From an uncultured Oscillibacter sp. (GTDB lineage: Bacteria > Bacillota > Clostridia > Oscillospirales > Oscillospiraceae), in contig CATNDJ010000004.1 of the NCBI GenBank assembly GCA_950097265.1, positions 1-53,937 on the forward strand: a stretch of DNA of 53,937 nt, in the 5' to 3' direction. Within the stretch, counting starts at the first letter, position 1. The number at the start of each line of letters is the position of its first letter. Made by a program: the position numbers and the translations under genes. The notes beneath the pieces were generated by a model. The model searched no databases, was not told where the DNA came from, and saw nothing but the letters and a program-made list of their open reading frames with translations. This document shows positions 52,500 through 53,937 of the stretch, in pieces.

Positions 52500-52642
52500 C
52501 CGCTTGCGCATACCATTGCGTAAGCGGGTCTCAGTCTGTCAAAACACATTTTGCCAGACTGAGCAAGTTTTCAAAACTTTTTCAAAGTTTTGAAAACTTA
52601 GGATTAAAATGGCGCAGGAAACCCCTCCTGGGTTTCCCGCGC
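52500..52642. repeat. Array of four hairpins in 143 bp
   Basis: Four inverted repeats follow one another: GACCCGCTT-type arms at about 52497-52530; CTCAGTCTG at 52530-52538 with CAGACTGAG at 52555-52563 (inner arms CAAAA/TTTTG); a perfect 16-bp AT-rich stem at 52565-52599 with a 3-nt loop; and GGAAACCC/GGGTTTCC flanked by GCGC at 52612-52642. The order and spacing look like a mobile intergenic repeat or a complex 3' end, not an ordinary terminator. Confidence 0.7.
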
Positions 52643-52715
52643 ACACCCTTCCTTCCCGTCTTATGACATCTTTGCGCATTTGATTAAGTTTTATGACGGA
52701 GGGAGGAGGGCGGAT

Positions 52716-53237
52716 ATGGACAAATTTCCCTTATTGCTGGAGGGCAGGCCCGCCGGTGAGCTGACCGCGGAGCGAGAGGGGCTCTACACCTGGTTCTCCG
52801 CCCGCTGCCCCCTTCCGGAAGGGAGCCTCTGGTGCGCCTGGGCCGTGGGGGACCGGGGGGAACTCCGGCTGGGGGTGCTGGAGCCGGAGGGAACCCAGGG
52901 GCACATCCGCCGCCGCTTCTCCGGGCGGCTCACCGCCCCCCTGGGCCGCCTCCTCCGGGGAGAGGTCCGCCCGGCAGGAGCGCAGCAGCCGGAGCCTTGG
53001 GAGCCCGCCCCCGCCCCGGACCGGCTTTTCCAGGCCCCCTGGCTCCGCCGGAGGCTGACGGGGATGCAGGGAGCCCTGCTCCTCCGGGTGGGGGAGACCC
53101 GCTGTCTGGCCCTGCCCTACGACCCGGCGAAGCCCTTTCCCTTAACGACTCTTTTCTGCTTCGCCCGCATCCGCAGCATCGGCGGAGCGGCTTACGCGGT
53201 CTTCGCCTTCGACGGACGGGACCGGCCTGTTTTCTGA
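52716..53237 (+). CDS. Conserved-looking protein of unknown function
   Basis: A 173-residue protein starting MDKFPLLLEGRPAGELTAER. No signal peptide, membrane segment or catalytic motif was seen. It has many Arg, Pro, Trp and Leu, with short strand-like repeats (WCAWAVGDRGELRLGVLEPE, LLLRVGETRCLALPYD) that suggest a beta-rich fold. ATG 52716 follows GGGAGGAGGG; a Met 12 codons earlier has no ribosome site. Downstream is the nrdR promoter region. Codon and GC use match the neighbours, so it is likely a native gene. Confidence 0.7.
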   Translation: MDKFPLLLEGRPAGELTAEREGLYTWFSARCPLPEGSLWCAWAVGDRGELRLGVLEPEGTQGHIRRRFSGRLTAPLGRLLRGEVRPAGAQQPEPWEPAPAPDRLFQAPWLRRRLTGMQGALLLRVGETRCLALPYDPAKPFPLTTLFCFARIRSIGGAAYAVFAFDGRDRPVF

Positions 53238-53326
53238 CTCCGCCCCGCAAACCGGCAGCAGCTTCCATAAACAGGAAAATTTTTTCAAAAAGATTTGACA
53301 AAATTCTATCAATTTTGAAAAGCCCG

Positions 53327-53335
53327 TGATATAAT
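53327..53335 (+). promoter_or_regulatory. Extended -10 promoter of nrdR
   Basis: TGA directly before TATAAT (53330-53335). Upstream is an inverted repeat CAAAATT (53299-53305) and AATTTTG (53311-53317), a possible operator. A TTGACA at 53295-53300 is too far away to be its -35. Confidence 0.65.
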
Positions 53336-53340
53336 ACACC

Positions 53341-53440
53341 CGAACGTTCCCGGGATGCCTCCGAAACCGCCCCGGGAAGTACCGAAGGTTCCCGTAGGTA
53401 CGGACGCGGGCCGCCGGAGCGCCGGCGGAGGATCAGGAGG
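53341..53440 (+). promoter_or_regulatory. Structured leader of nrdR
   Basis: Three hairpins lie between the -10 and the ribosome site: TTCCCGGG/CCCGGGAA (about 53347-53377), GTACC/GGTAC (about 53379-53401), and CCGCCGG/CCGGCGG (about 53412-53429), the last just before AGGAGG. It may be a cis-regulatory RNA; no known riboswitch class was recognised. Confidence 0.4.
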
Positions 53441-53446
53441 TCCTTT

Positions 53447-53911
53447 ATGAAATGTCCCTATTGCGGCTTCAATGAGAGCAAGGTCATCGACTCCCGGCCA
53501 GCCGATGAAAACAACAGCATCCGCCGCCGGAGAGAGTGCCTCTCCTGCGCCCGGCGTTTTACCACCTACGAGACGGTGGAGAGCCTCCCGGTGGTGGTGG
53601 TGAAGAAGGACGGCAGCCGCCAGAGCTTCGACCGGGGAAAGGTCCTGGGCGGTATGATACGGGCCTGTGAAAAGCGGCCCGTCCCCGTGGCCCGGCTGGA
53701 AAAGGTGGCCGCGGAGATCGAACAGGAGCTCCAGAGCTCCATGGAACGGGAGGTCAGCACGGAAGTCATCGGCGAGCGGGTCATGGAAAACCTGCGGGCC
53801 ATCGACCAGGTGGCCTACGTCCGCTTCGCCTCGGTCTACCGGCAGTTCAAGGATATAGACAGCTTCATGGAGGAACTGACCAAGCTGCTGGCGGAGCAGA
53901 ACCAGCGGTAA
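53447..53911 (+). CDS. nrdR: Ribonucleotide reductase transcriptional repressor NrdR
   Basis: NrdR represses ribonucleotide reductase genes according to the ATP/dATP balance. The 154 residues have the zinc ribbon CPYC...CLSC (Cys3, 6, 31, 34) at the N-terminus and an ATP-cone domain (about 47-137: [21 protein letters not shown]). Full length; ends 26 bp before the window's end. AGGAGG precedes the ATG. Confidence 0.97.
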   Translation: MKCPYCGFNESKVIDSRPADENNSIRRRRECLSCARRFTTYETVESLPVVVVKKDGSRQSFDRGKVLGGMIRACEKRPVPVARLEKVAAEIEQELQSSMEREVSTEVIGERVMENLRAIDQVAYVRFASVYRQFKDIDSFMEELTKLLAEQNQR

Positions 53912-53937
53912 GGGAACGGCGGGCCGCCGGAAAAATT

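Noticed and set aside
52565-52599. CRISPR repeat or rho-independent terminator
   Set aside because: Only one copy, no spacers, and no T run after the stem.
53295-53300. TTGACA as -35 of nrdR
   Set aside because: It is 29 bp from the TATAAT, too far; the promoter is better explained as extended -10.
53341-53440. T-box or known riboswitch before nrdR
   Set aside because: No TGG-N-ACC T-box core and none of the conserved cores of TPP, SAM, FMN, glycine, ZTP or c-di-GMP riboswitches was seen.

Overview
The window is a gene-dense, high-GC chromosomal stretch from an endospore-forming Firmicute. It is most likely a gut clostridium of the Oscillospiraceae type (Flavonifractor, Intestinimonas or Lawsonibacter-like). 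This rests on the sporulation and germination genes (SleC, Csp proteases, a SleB-like hydrolase), Firmicute-type gene orders (tilS-hpt-ftsH, gdpP-rplI-dnaB, ylxM-ffh-rpsP-khpA), strong Shine-Dalgarno sites, a K+-dependent membrane pyrophosphatase, a flavodiiron protein and a SleC/Csp rather than purely GerA-style germination locus. The genus is inference. I see no rRNA, tRNA, CRISPR array, prophage or insertion sequence.

Layout. 1-4640: sleC divergent from two tandem subtilisin-like Csp germination proteases. 4702-7570: a secreted protein of unknown function and an SLH-domain surface protein. 7625-17590: an eight-gene leftward cluster (ddl, murF, an ABC-F ATPase, a YdcF-like protein, a flavodoxin, prfA, a Sua5-CoaE fusion, an M18 aminopeptidase) joining cell-wall precursor synthesis to translation. 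17810-19639: a DUF362 ferredoxin and a two-OB-fold SSB-like protein. 19729-22890: the membrane pyrophosphatase and a lipoprotein. 22891-23671: mostly non-coding, but holding a complete tiny transcription unit for a 27-residue acidic peptide. 23672-25005: a phosphoesterase and a divergent small-protein/XRE-regulator pair with an operator-like palindrome. 25010-29678: mnmG, a cyclase, and a MurT-like/GatD-like pair in which the glutaminase has lost its catalytic Cys and His. 29820-32188: a SleB-like hydrolase and glutamate dehydrogenase. 32242-39910: a leftward core operon (gdpP, rplI, dnaB, tilS, hpt, ftsH). 40103-42431: the SRP/S16 operon. 42478-47933: a flavodiiron protein, a nucleoside kinase, a GH13 alpha-glucosidase and a HAD phosphatase. 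47979-53911: a membrane XRE regulator, nnr, a lipoprotein, an orphan MazF, two unknown small proteins, a dense hairpin array and nrdR.

How the genes work together. Several sets act on the cell envelope and spore: ddl and murF finish the muramyl pentapeptide, MurT/GatD-like proteins would act on lipid II, and SleC, Csp and SleB-like proteins degrade spore cortex. The GdpP phosphodiesterase and FtsH protease add envelope homeostasis. The rest is mostly housekeeping for translation, tRNA modification (mnmG, tilS, Sua5), replication (dnaB, nrdR) and metabolite repair (nnr).

The most unusual items are the catalytically dead GatD-like protein beside a divergent MurT, the free-standing 27-residue peptide unit, the Sua5-CoaE fusion, the two apparently active Csp proteases, and compact non-coding structures at 52500-52642 and 53341-53440. 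All functional names come from motifs read by eye; no database search was possible.
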